From Gammaproteobacteria bacterium (lineage in GTDB: Bacteria; Pseudomonadota; Gammaproteobacteria; Steroidobacterales; Woeseiaceae), in assembly GCA_029884455.1 (NCBI GenBank), contig JAOUHU010000004.1:1-64000 (forward strand): a DNA stretch of 64,000 bases, written 5' to 3'. The translations under genes and the position numbers were made by a program. A model generated the notes under the pieces. It was not told the DNA's origin. It searched no databases and saw only the letters and a program-made list of their open reading frames with translations. Positions 38,396-46,805 of this stretch are shown here, in pieces. Positions within the stretch are counted from its first letter, which is position 1. Each line of letters starts with the position of its first letter.

Positions 38396-38515
38396 CCTGG
38401 CTTTTACCGCCTGTTCAAATACTTGGCGGCGATTATAAACAGGTTGCGGCGGCAGAAGTGAGCCATTTCGCTCAGCACAGACCCGTGCCCGGTAAATAGC
38501 GTTAGACTGGTACAC

Positions 38516-39484
38516 ATGATTCGACGCGCACAGCTGTTCGCCATCCTCCTGCTGGTCTCCGCCTCGCCCAGCTTTGCCGACCCCTACGTTGCGACCTTTT
38601 CCATCGTAGCCTCGGACCCTGACAGCGGCGAAGTCGGGGTCGCGGTCGCCTCGCGCTTTTTCGCCGTGGGCAGCGTGGTGCCCTTCGGCGAGGGCGCAGT
38701 CGGCGCCATCGCAACCCAGGCCAACGCCGACGTCAGTTTCGGTCCGCGCGGACTCGAGTTGCTGGCGCGTGGCGTGCGTCCTGAGGAAATCGTTGACATT
38801 CTTCTGCGTGGCGAGCCATTGGACAACGGCCGGCAATTCGGCATCGTTGCCGCCGACGGCAGCTCATCGACCTACACGGGTCCCGGCTGCCTGCCCTGGG
38901 CCGGCGGACGGGCAGGCGCCAACTACGCCGTGCAGGGCAATATTCTGACCGGCGAAGAGGTGGTCATCGCGATGGAGGCTGCATTCCTGGCCACAAACGG
39001 CACGCTGGCAGATCGCATGTACGCTGCACTGCTTGCCGGCGATGCACGCGGCGGTGACTCACGCGGCAAGCAGTCTGCCGCCCTGATGGTGCGTAAACCC
39101 GGCAGCGGTTACGGCGGCAAGAATGATCGTGCAATAGATATACGGGTCGATGACCATGCCGAGCCATTCCAGGAATTGGGCCGGCTACTCGACTACGCAC
39201 AGATGAACTATGCCTGGAACGAAGCCTGGACCGGTTACGTGGAAAAAAATTACGCGCGCGCATTGCCGCCGATGGAGCGCGCTGCGCGTCTCGCCCCCGA
39301 CGTTGCCGAAGTGCATTACGACCTGGCCGTGATCCGGCTCGCCAACGAAGACCAGAACGGCGCACTGGCTGCACTAGAAACAGCCCTGGCGCTGAATCCA
39401 AAACTGCAAGACCAGGCCAGCAAGGATGATGATCTCGATGCGCTGCGCGACGACGATCGGTTCAAGGATTTGATCAGGCCCTGA
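38516..39484 (+). CDS. secreted DUF1028 protein with TPR tail
   Basis: This 322-residue protein has a signal peptide (cleavage near SFADP), then a DUF1028 domain of the Ntn-hydrolase-like fold (about 24-220: YVATFSIVASDPDSGEVGVA, then GAIATQANADVSFG), then a short TPR-like helical tail (about 240-300). DUF1028 proteins are mostly uncharacterised; an amidohydrolase role is suspected. The divergent TPR gene starts 120 bases away. Confidence 0.85.
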   Translation: MIRRAQLFAILLLVSASPSFADPYVATFSIVASDPDSGEVGVAVASRFFAVGSVVPFGEGAVGAIATQANADVSFGPRGLELLARGVRPEEIVDILLRGEPLDNGRQFGIVAADGSSSTYTGPGCLPWAGGRAGANYAVQGNILTGEEVVIAMEAAFLATNGTLADRMYAALLAGDARGGDSRGKQSAALMVRKPGSGYGGKNDRAIDIRVDDHAEPFQELGRLLDYAQMNYAWNEAWTGYVEKNYARALPPMERAARLAPDVAEVHYDLAVIRLANEDQNGALAALETALALNPKLQDQASKDDDLDALRDDDRFKDLIRP

Positions 39485-39511
39485 ACCGCGCAGCGATGGT
39501 TCGCCGCATGG

Positions 39512-40171
39512 CTAGCGGCCGAGCAGTTTTCTCGTCGTTCGCTTAAGGACACTTGCGATTCTGTCCACCATTAGCGGCCGATAGTATTTGGCGTCCGCTG
39601 GCGTCATGTCCCCGAAATTGCGCTGATACTTGTGTTTAAGCCAGGCGTTGTAATCGTGTTGCCAGAGGAAACCGTGCGCAAAATGATTGCAGGGATGAAA
39701 CCCCGGTCGGTAAATCGTCGCAACGCCGAAATCGATCAGGTAGGGAATCTCGCCCTCACCCACGAGAATATTGCTTTTCCGCATCAGGTCGCCATGCGCG
39801 ACACCACGCTCATGCACGGCCTCGATAATGGCGAACAGGCGATCAAAGAACGGACCGCCCGGAGTCGGCGGGTTCTCCCGGAAGGTTCGCGCGTCGATGA
39901 ATTCAAACGCAAGGTAACGGCCGGCGAACAGGCCATAGCACTGCGGGATACCGGTGACGCCGTGCAACTTTTCGTAGGCGCGCAGCTCGCGCCGCAACAT
40001 GGCGCGCCGGACGAAGCCCAGCAACAGGTTGCCATAAGCAGCCTTCACCAGTACGCGCCGGTCACCGACCGTGCCGACATGAATACTTCCCTGGTTACCG
40101 GGGCCCTCGATACATTCGCCGTGCGCGACAATATCGACTATCGCGGCCTCGTCGATATGCGCCAGCGTCAC
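39512..40171 (-). CDS. small protein-kinase-fold protein
   Basis: This 219-residue kinase-fold protein has RRVLVKAAYG (Lys), a catalytic loop VAHGDLMRKSNIL and LIDFGVATIY (DFG motif). It lacks most of the extra lobes of eukaryotic-type kinases and resembles short lipopolysaccharide- or RIO-type kinases. Substrates are unknown. The GTG start overlaps the ICMT-like gene stop (GTGA), which suggests co-translation with a membrane methyltransferase and a role in modifying a lipid or envelope component. Confidence 0.78.
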   Translation of the reverse strand: MTLAHIDEAAIVDIVAHGECIEGPGNQGSIHVGTVGDRRVLVKAAYGNLLLGFVRRAMLRRELRAYEKLHGVTGIPQCYGLFAGRYLAFEFIDARTFRENPPTPGGPFFDRLFAIIEAVHERGVAHGDLMRKSNILVGEGEIPYLIDFGVATIYRPGFHPCNHFAHGFLWQHDYNAWLKHKYQRNFGDMTPADAKYYRPLMVDRIASVLKRTTRKLLGR

Positions 40172-40755
40172 AGCCGAAAATAGATGTAGACGAACCAGCC
40201 GAGCAGGAACACGGCGATCAGCGGTTCCCAGTTCACGAGCAGGCTCTTTTTGAACGACCAGGTGTCGCCACCGTCGCCGGGCCGATTGCCGAAGTTCGGC
40301 AACAGCGCCCTGGTGCCGCGCACGTAATCGTCCCAGGCAGCGCCGAAAATCTTGCGCAATTTGCGCTCCTCGTACTCAATCGCCGGCGGGTAATAGAACC
40401 ACAGGAATGCGAGCGTTGCGAACGGCGTCCACCACACGTAGGAAGCGGCGGAAAAACCAAATAAAATCAATATGTTACCGACATACAACGGATGCCGGAC
40501 ATAAACGTATGGGCCGCTCGTCGCCAATTGCTTGTTTTTCGCGATTACGCCCGAGGCCCAGAGCCGGATTACGGTACCAACGACAAACAGCACGGCGCCG
40601 ACCCAGTAAAGCCAGGCGACCGGTTGCGCAATCCAGGCGAACCAGACGGTAAGCACCATGCCCAGGATCTGCCGCGACGCTTCGTGGTAACGGAGTTCTC
40701 GAATGACGTGCGAAACACCGGTTTTCGGCGCCAGCGGCTTGGTTCTATGTGACAT
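40168..40755 (-). CDS. isoprenylcysteine/phospholipid methyltransferase-like membrane protein
   Basis: This 195-residue protein has four to five membrane segments and the ICMT/PEMT pattern SGPYVYVRHPLYVGN (S-adenosylmethionine site) followed by EYEERKLRKIFGAAWDDY. Bacterial members methylate lipids or unknown small molecules. I chose the ATG at 40755; a TTG at 40785 would add ten residues. It is the first gene of a pair with the small kinase. Confidence 0.85.
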   Translation of the reverse strand: MSHRTKPLAPKTGVSHVIRELRYHEASRQILGMVLTVWFAWIAQPVAWLYWVGAVLFVVGTVIRLWASGVIAKNKQLATSGPYVYVRHPLYVGNILILFGFSAASYVWWTPFATLAFLWFYYPPAIEYEERKLRKIFGAAWDDYVRGTRALLPNFGNRPGDGGDTWSFKKSLLVNWEPLIAVFLLGWFVYIYFRL

Positions 40756-40861
40756 GCGGAGCTCTGCCGGTTGCTTTGTAAGCAACGAATGATACCGGAT
40801 TTGGCGCCTTTGTCATTCCTACTCGCTAGCGCCAAACACAGTCACGACTAATACATGTCGA

Positions 40862-41536
40862 TCAGGGTGCGCGGACGTATCGGGTGATGGTGTCGACAAT
40901 TTGTGCTCGCCGCAACTCGTGAGTCCTTGGATCGGTGAAGTCCTGATCAAATAAGAAGCCAAAGGTATGCTGGTTGGACACATTGAAAAACGCCAGCGCG
41001 CTGATGTTTTCGTGCAGTTTTACCGGCTCGAGGTCGGCCCGGAAAATACCTTCTTCCGTTCCGCGGCGACAAATATCCTCGATAATCTCGATCGCTTTGC
41101 GGTTCACCACTTTTAGTTCAGGCAGTTGCCTGATATGGAAACCCTTGAGGATATTCTCATTCATGATGACGCGAATGAAGTCCGCGTGCGAGGCATGATA
41201 GTCAACAGTGCCCTCTACCAACTTGCGCAGTGCCAGCATAGGCGGCAGGTCTTCCAGGTGAAAATTCGACTCCAGTTCGCGTAATTGCCGATAACTCTCT
41301 TTCAGCACCTCGCGATAAAGCCCCTCTTTGCTCTCAAAATAGTAGTACATCATGCGCTTGCTGGTGCGCGTCTTATCCGCGATACGATCTACGCGAGCAC
41401 CGCTCAGGCCATGCTGCGAAAACTCCTGCAGCGCCTCGGCCACAATATTTTCGCGAGTCGCGTCTGCATCCTTGGTTCTGCGCACATTTTTCTTGGCAGC
41501 AGCACCTGGCTTCTTTAATGCCTGGTTTGGGGTCAT
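40862..41536 (-). CDS. TetR-family transcriptional regulator
   Basis: This 224-residue repressor-type regulator has an N-terminal helix-turn-helix (about 22-68: DATRENIVAEALQEFSQHG, ARVDRIADKTRTSKRMMYYY) and a C-terminal ligand domain. It lies 105 bases after the quinate/shikimate dehydrogenase gene on the same strand, so it probably controls the island, perhaps in response to a pathway intermediate. The frame is open upstream of the ATG at 41536, but that extension lacks TetR character. Confidence 0.88.
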   Translation of the reverse strand: MTPNQALKKPGAAAKKNVRRTKDADATRENIVAEALQEFSQHGLSGARVDRIADKTRTSKRMMYYYFESKEGLYREVLKESYRQLRELESNFHLEDLPPMLALRKLVEGTVDYHASHADFIRVIMNENILKGFHIRQLPELKVVNRKAIEIIEDICRRGTEEGIFRADLEPVKLHENISALAFFNVSNQHTFGFLFDQDFTDPRTHELRRAQIVDTITRYVRAP

Positions 41537-41641
41537 TGCACCTGGTTCCTGGTCTCGGTTAGCGCAAAAAAAATAATCATCGTGTCCGAACAAACTTTCG
41601 CCTTGCCGGATATCCCACGCTAAGCATCGCTACTGTAACGA

Positions 41642-42562
41642 TTACACGAGCGTATTGAAATGGGCTTTCATTCGCTTTATGTCCGGCCGCACACCCGTAA
41701 AAATCTCGAATGCTCTTGCCGCCTGGAAGACCGCCATGCCACCGCCGTTCATGACCGTACATCCGGCATCGTTTGCGGCGCGAACCAGCTTGGTTTCAAT
41801 CGGGAAATAAACAATATCTGCGACCCAGAGGTCCGAGCGCAACAGACCCGGTTCAATCGGGTAGCCCGGACTCCTGGTCATGCCAACCGGAGTTGCATTG
41901 ATAACCCCATTCACTCTGCTGACTGAGTCAGCCGTATCGCGAGATGCAACGGCACGACCATTGCCGTAGACATCGGCCAGACTTTCGACGAGACCGCTTG
42001 CGCGTGACGGGTCGGTGTCGAAGATTTCAAGGCTGCAATTCGTCTTCCCCAGCAGCGCGTGCGATATGGCAGCGCCGGCGCCGCCCGCGCCCAGCAGCAA
42101 TATTTCATCGTGCTCGCAATGACTCGCTATCGCCTCATTGAAGCTTTCAAAAAAGCCCCAGGCATCCGTGTTGTGTCCGACTCGTCGACCATTGGAAAAA
42201 ACAACGGTATTCACGGCTCCAATTCGTGCCGCAGCATCGGATAATTCGTGCAAATGCTGCACAACCGCCTGTTTGCACGGGTACGTGATATTCAGGCCAT
42301 TGAACCCCATGCGCTCGGCCGCCAGCAACAGCTCGGGCAGGTCCCCAAGGTCGAGATTCAATTTATCGAGATCGATAAACTTGTACTGGTATCGCATGCC
42401 ATGCATGTCGCCTTCATGCTCATGCATGGCCGGCGACAATGAGCCGCCGATCCCTGCCCCGATAAGGCCCACGAGAATGGATGGATGCTTTCGAGTTCCC
42501 ATTGTCTCTATCTGTGCGTCCACGGTCTGCGCATTGTTTGCCACTCTAGTCTGTCGCGACAT
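41642..42562 (-). CDS. quinate/shikimate dehydrogenase, NAD-type
   Basis: This 306-residue AroE-fold enzyme would oxidise quinate or shikimate. GLIGAGIGGSLSPAMHEHEG binds substrate, NITYPCKQAV carries the catalytic Lys and GHNTDAWGF the catalytic Asp. After the glycine loop LLGAGGAGAA, the cofactor strand ends IFDTDPSRA. Biosynthetic AroE has basic NRTxxRA (NADP) here, whereas the acidic Asp matches catabolic NAD+-using quinate/shikimate dehydrogenases. With the dehydroquinase and QuiC1 nearby, it supports a catabolic role. The first 30 residues are unusual. The gene overlaps the TPP-enzyme gene by 17 bases. Confidence 0.88.
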   Translation of the reverse strand: MSRQTRVANNAQTVDAQIETMGTRKHPSILVGLIGAGIGGSLSPAMHEHEGDMHGMRYQYKFIDLDKLNLDLGDLPELLLAAERMGFNGLNITYPCKQAVVQHLHELSDAAARIGAVNTVVFSNGRRVGHNTDAWGFFESFNEAIASHCEHDEILLLGAGGAGAAISHALLGKTNCSLEIFDTDPSRASGLVESLADVYGNGRAVASRDTADSVSRVNGVINATPVGMTRSPGYPIEPGLLRSDLWVADIVYFPIETKLVRAANDAGCTVMNGGGMAVFQAARAFEIFTGVRPDIKRMKAHFNTLV

Positions 42563-44309
42563 GTGATACGTGACTGTCCGGGCTGTAAATATCCAGGATG
42601 TTCCAGTGGCCAGTCGTTGGAGTCGGGTTGTTCTTCATGGGCACGTCAAGCACGTACGGCGCGTTGGCAGCAATTGCTTTTGCCAGCGCCGGTGCAAGCT
42701 CGTCAGCAGAAGCAATTCGGACGCCCTCGCAGCCATAGGCGCGCGCGATTTCAGCATAATTCGGTCTTGGATTCGCCGGGTCGATGTCGAATACGGTTCC
42801 GTAGGTCATGCCGTAGTGAGCCTTTTGCAAGCCGGCAATTGTACCGTAGGCGTTATTGTTCATGACCAACCAGACGATCGGCAGTTTTCTTTCAACCGCG
42901 GTCGCGAGCAAGGATGGATTTTGGCCAAAGCCACCATCACCCACCAACGATATGACGACGCGGTCTGGCTCAGCCAGTCTCGCGCCGATCGCGGCGGGCG
43001 GACCGAATCCCATGGTGGCATAGCCACCAGGAGTCAACACACTGCCCGGCGTGTAGATTGGAAACTGCTGTCCCACGCCATTCTTGTTCCAACCGACATC
43101 CGTGGTAATAATCGCGTCGCGTGGCAATTGCTGTCGTACGTCGGCGAGTATTCTCTCCGGCATCATCGGGAATGCGGAGCTCGTGGCCATCGCCTTGTTT
43201 GCATCGATGAAAGTCTTGCGGAAATCGCTGATGCGCTTGCGCGTCTCGGGCCGTTTCGCGCCGTTCGGAAACCGTTCTCGCGCCACTTCCACAAGCGCCA
43301 CAAGTGCGGCTTTGACATCCGCAACCGCGCCAATTTCAGTGGGGAAGTTTCGGCCGATCTCGCTTGGCTCTATGTCGATGTGAACCAGCCTGGTCGGCGG
43401 AATATTAAACGTGTAGTCGCGATACCAGGAGCTGCAATCAGCTTCTTTGAAACGCGTACCGAGGCCGAGTATACAGTCGGCTTGCAGGCAGGCCTGGTTG
43501 ACCAGTTCCGTGCCCCAAAAACCCGTCATGCCAAGCACCAGCGGGTGGTCGTCCGGCAGTGCGCCCTTGCCCATCAGGCTATGGGCGACAGGAATATCGA
43601 AATGCTCCGCCAATGCGGCCAGTTCCGCCGACGCTCTTGCCAGCAGGACGCCGCCTCCAGCATAGATAACAGGCCGCTCTGCCTTGCCCAACAAGTCGAC
43701 GATTTCGATGGCCGTTTCACGATCCAGCGATGGCTTGCGCAATGACTTGGTGTTGGCCAACTGACGATCAAACAATTCTGCATCAACGCGGGCAGAAAAG
43801 ATGTCCATCGGAACGTTGACGAGCACAGGGCCCGGTTGCCCGCTCTCCGCCAGCGTAAACGCCTTCTCGATAATCTCCGGAAACAGATCAGCGCGGTCGA
43901 CGCGCCAGGCCCTTTTCACAAACGGCCGATAGATCTCGTATTGCGATGCATCCGCGTGCAGGTTGACCTCCTGATGCGGATGCTTGCCGTAATAATGGGT
44001 CGGAATGTCGCCCGCGATGACCACCATCGGTATGCAGTCGAGCGCAGCGTTTGCCACTCCGGTGGCACCGTTCGTCAACCCGGGGCTCAGGTGCGTCAAC
44101 AACACCGAGGCACGACCGGTGACGCGCGCGTATGCATCGGCCGAGTGCGCGGCACTCTGCTCGTGGCGGTAGTTGACGAACTCCACAGATGTGCCCGGCA
44201 TGGCGGACAGAACAGCGATGTTGGTGTGCCCGCAGAGTCCGAATACATATCGAGTGCCGCGCTGCTCCAGGTAGTTCACGAGCAATTCGGCGATCGTATT
44301 GTTGCTCAC
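42546..44309 (-). CDS. TPP-dependent 2-oxoacid decarboxylase/acetolactate-synthase-like enzyme
   Basis: This 587-residue three-domain TPP enzyme has the conserved Glu in YRHEQSAAHSADAYARVTG (about 47-65) and the Mg/TPP motif GDGGFGQNPS followed by VMNNNAYGTI (about 455-485). Its family includes acetolactate synthase, benzoylformate and sulfopyruvate decarboxylases; I cannot assign a substrate. The GTG start shares one base with the stop of the upstream acylating aldehyde dehydrogenase gene. That pairing suggests the TPP enzyme releases an aldehyde from a 2-oxoacid and the dehydrogenase converts it to an acyl-CoA. No small regulatory subunit (IlvN) is near. Confidence 0.85.
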   Translation of the reverse strand: MSNNTIAELLVNYLEQRGTRYVFGLCGHTNIAVLSAMPGTSVEFVNYRHEQSAAHSADAYARVTGRASVLLTHLSPGLTNGATGVANAALDCIPMVVIAGDIPTHYYGKHPHQEVNLHADASQYEIYRPFVKRAWRVDRADLFPEIIEKAFTLAESGQPGPVLVNVPMDIFSARVDAELFDRQLANTKSLRKPSLDRETAIEIVDLLGKAERPVIYAGGGVLLARASAELAALAEHFDIPVAHSLMGKGALPDDHPLVLGMTGFWGTELVNQACLQADCILGLGTRFKEADCSSWYRDYTFNIPPTRLVHIDIEPSEIGRNFPTEIGAVADVKAALVALVEVARERFPNGAKRPETRKRISDFRKTFIDANKAMATSSAFPMMPERILADVRQQLPRDAIITTDVGWNKNGVGQQFPIYTPGSVLTPGGYATMGFGPPAAIGARLAEPDRVVISLVGDGGFGQNPSLLATAVERKLPIVWLVMNNNAYGTIAGLQKAHYGMTYGTVFDIDPANPRPNYAEIARAYGCEGVRIASADELAPALAKAIAANAPYVLDVPMKNNPTPTTGHWNILDIYSPDSHVSHVATD

Positions 44310-45721
44310 TAATCTGTCTCCGTACCGTAAAAATCGCCGAAGAGTTCCTGCTCCGATGGCCGGTCCTCGGCGATCGGGCGACTCACCCAGGTGACGTTCA
44401 TGAAGTGCTTGAGGTGCACATTTTCGTTGGTAATGTTGCCACCCCAGATGCCACAGCCGAGGCTCGAGGTCATCGGCATGCCATTGTTGAACGCGCCTGC
44501 GTTGGCCTTGGATTGTGGTTGCCGGACCATCATGCGACTTACGGGCGCGACGCGCGCGAGCTGGTCGATATGATCATCATTGTGTGAATAGATGCCGCAG
44601 GAGTGGCCCTTGCCGCCAACCTCGTAAATCTGCCGCACCATCTGCAGCGCCTGTTCGAACCCGTGATAGCGATACACCGCAAGTAGCGTCGTCAATTTCT
44701 CCTTCGAGTAATTGTGTTCGGGGCCGATACGGTCATTCTCGACGATGACAAATGTGCGGTCATCCGGGATCTTCAGGCCTGCCAGTTCGCCAATGCGTTG
44801 TGGCGTGCAGGCTACGGAATCCGGCAGGCGATGACCGTGCACGTCCCAGATCACGCGCTCGATAGCATGCGCCTCAGACTTGTTGACGAGGTAGCCGCCT
44901 TCCTCCTGCAGTGCCGCCAGCATCCGATCGTATATGCGGTCGTCGATAAGCAAATTGCCATCCGCGGAGCATCCGGATCCGAAGTCCGAGGTCTTGGACA
45001 GACGCGTATTGCGCGCGGCGATTTCCGGTTCGGCCGTCTCATCGATCACCATGGTCGAGTTTCCGGCACCGACACCGTAAGCTGGCTTTCCGGAACTATA
45101 GGCCGCCCTCACCATCGGCTGCCCGCCCGTGGCAAACGTCAGATCGCACTGCGACATCAGGTACTGCGTCATCGGCACGTTCGGCGTGCGCACGCACTGG
45201 AAAACGTCCGCAGGTACACCTTCGCGCACCATGGTCTTGCGCATGACCTCGACCGTCGCCAGTGTCGTGTTCTTCGAGCGCGGATGTGGTGAAAAGATTA
45301 CTGCATCCAGGCACTTCAATGCATAAATCCCGGTAAATGGCGGCGTCAGTGCCGGGTTTGTCGTTGGCACCAGCGAGGCGATAACACCCGCAGGCTTGGC
45401 ATACTTGACGATGCCTTTCTCTGGAATTTCCTCAATAACGCCGATACTCGGCAGGCGCAGCGCATCGCGCAGGACACCCATGATCTTGAATCGCTTGCCC
45501 GGCCGCCCGGCACGATCCCCGAGACCACTTTCGTCGACGCCCATTTGTGCCAGCCGGGTGAACGTCGTCTCATTGGCCGTGGCCCAGCCGAGCGCCTGGC
45601 AAAGCCGATCGACGCGCCGCTGGTCAAACTCCCGGATAGCATCCATAGCAAGCCGCGCCCGACCTACCATGTCGTCCACGACTGCACGATCTTCAGCCTT
45701 CAGATCTTTATGTTCCGCCAT
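44309..45721 (-). CDS. CoA-acylating aldehyde dehydrogenase (AdhE/EutE/SauS-like)
   Basis: This 470-residue aldehyde dehydrogenase belongs to the acylating class: IASLVPTTNPALTPPF near residue 112, GVGAGNSTMVIDE, and the nucleophile in FGSGCSADGNLLID. It would oxidise an aldehyde to acyl-CoA with NAD(P)+. Related enzymes act on acetaldehyde, succinate semialdehyde or sulfoacetaldehyde. A start at 45721 (MAEHKDLKAEDRAV) fits the family; the upstream open frame looks non-coding. Downstream it is coupled to the TPP enzyme gene. Confidence 0.87.
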   Translation of the reverse strand: MAEHKDLKAEDRAVVDDMVGRARLAMDAIREFDQRRVDRLCQALGWATANETTFTRLAQMGVDESGLGDRAGRPGKRFKIMGVLRDALRLPSIGVIEEIPEKGIVKYAKPAGVIASLVPTTNPALTPPFTGIYALKCLDAVIFSPHPRSKNTTLATVEVMRKTMVREGVPADVFQCVRTPNVPMTQYLMSQCDLTFATGGQPMVRAAYSSGKPAYGVGAGNSTMVIDETAEPEIAARNTRLSKTSDFGSGCSADGNLLIDDRIYDRMLAALQEEGGYLVNKSEAHAIERVIWDVHGHRLPDSVACTPQRIGELAGLKIPDDRTFVIVENDRIGPEHNYSKEKLTTLLAVYRYHGFEQALQMVRQIYEVGGKGHSCGIYSHNDDHIDQLARVAPVSRMMVRQPQSKANAGAFNNGMPMTSSLGCGIWGGNITNENVHLKHFMNVTWVSRPIAEDRPSEQELFGDFYGTETD

Positions 45722-45825
45722 TTGCCTATCCGTCTGACAATCTTCGTGTACACCGGCCGGCCTCAGCTGCATGCCGCATTGCCTGTCATGCACCGAGATC
45801 GAATTTTGTTATTAACTACCCTGAT

Positions 45826-45831
45826 AGTATA
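45826..45831 (-). promoter_or_regulatory. possible -10 element (TATACT) upstream of the aldehyde dehydrogenase
   Basis: The 133-base gap between the aldehyde dehydrogenase and the sugar-isomerase-like gene is AT-rich around 45805-45840. On the minus strand it has TATACT at 45826-45831 but no good -35. ACTA and TAGT flank CCCTGA as a short inverted repeat. An internal promoter or operator for the TetR protein could sit here. Confidence 0.3.
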
Positions 45832-45854
45832 ATTTAATTTGGCGTCTGGTGCAG

Positions 45855-46805
45855 CTAGGGATCGTCAAGTTTCCACTGCAGCAATGGATCTGCTGTGACG
45901 GTCCCGCGCGGGGCATTACTTTTGTCCCCGCCATCCGCCGCCGGATAGCCATTACGCTGAAACAGCCGCAATGCTGATTCGCGGGCCATCGCCGCGCGCT
46001 CGCCCGGAGACGCGGTAAATGACAAGGTTTCGGCAGGCATCTCGATGCCAATGACGATTGGATATGGCAGATGCCGCATGATTCCCATCAGGTCAAGTTC
46101 ACCGTCTCCCGGCAGCAGGCGCTCCTCACGCGCTGCATAGATTAGTCCGCCAACGGTGGCGGGGCCTTTTGCCGGGGCGTCACAAAGCTGGATGTAGTGG
46201 AACCATGCCGCCGGCCATTCGTCCAGTTCCTCGAGCCGACAGCCGGCCCGCGCGAAATGCAAGGAGTCGATCAGGATGCCGACATTGTCGCGTCCGGACG
46301 CTTTTACCAGTGCGCCAGCACTCTTGAGATTGGCGGTTTGTATCCATGGAATGAATTCAACATCGCAGCTCAGGCCATAAGGTGCGGCCAGGTCGCACAG
46401 TCGTGAATAATTGTCAACAAGCCGACTGAACTCGGGGTCATCTGCCTGCGTCAGCAAATGCCTGGCACCAATTTCCGCCGCTGCCTGAATGCAATGTTCG
46501 AAGCTTCGAACATCGGTATCGGGGAGCAGTTTCAATAGCTCTACGTCGAGCACGCCCACGCCGGTTTCTGCCATGCGCGCCTTGGTACCGGCCATCGTCG
46601 CCTTGTCTTTCCAGAGTGGCCAGGCTGCGCCGCCGGCGGTAACGCCGATAAATCGCAGGCCGACGTAATCGTAATTTGCCTCGGCCGCCGCTATCACAAG
46701 TTCTGGTGGCGTCAGATCCAGCGCACTCAGGTGCGCCAGCGAGAATTGAATATTCCTGCTGGTCTGTGCAATCGCTGGCCGATCCTCGTCAAACCCTGGC
46801 TTCAT
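45855..46805 (-). CDS. sugar phosphate isomerase/epimerase-like TIM-barrel protein
   Basis: This 316-residue barrel protein is of the AP-endonuclease-2 / xylose-isomerase-like fold. Likely metal ligands are in CDVEFIPW (Glu), GILIDSLHFARAG (Asp, His) and IGIEMPAE (Glu). This fold includes sugar epimerases, hydroxypyruvate isomerase, inosose dehydratase and 3-dehydroshikimate dehydratase. Its 17-base overlap with the QuiC1 gene suggests a linked step, perhaps isomerising or dehydrating a quinate-derived compound. The substrate is not identified. Confidence 0.85.
   Translation of the reverse strand: MKPGFDEDRPAIAQTSRNIQFSLAHLSALDLTPPELVIAAAEANYDYVGLRFIGVTAGGAAWPLWKDKATMAGTKARMAETGVGVLDVELLKLLPDTDVRSFEHCIQAAAEIGARHLLTQADDPEFSRLVDNYSRLCDLAAPYGLSCDVEFIPWIQTANLKSAGALVKASGRDNVGILIDSLHFARAGCRLEELDEWPAAWFHYIQLCDAPAKGPATVGGLIYAAREERLLPGDGELDLMGIMRHLPYPIVIGIEMPAETLSFTASPGERAAMARESALRLFQRNGYPAADGGDKSNAPRGTVTADPLLQWKLDDP

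Noticed and set aside
42570-43745. Long plus-strand open frame opposite the TPP enzyme
   Set aside because: Antisense to a well-supported gene and without a recognisable domain.
42546-44309. Identification of the TPP enzyme as sulfoacetaldehyde acetyltransferase (Xsc), suggested by the adjacent acylating aldehyde dehydrogenase
   Set aside because: The first domain does not look like Xsc, and no sulfonate genes (ATP-binding transporter, Pta) are near. Only a general 2-oxoacid or aldehyde role is claimed.
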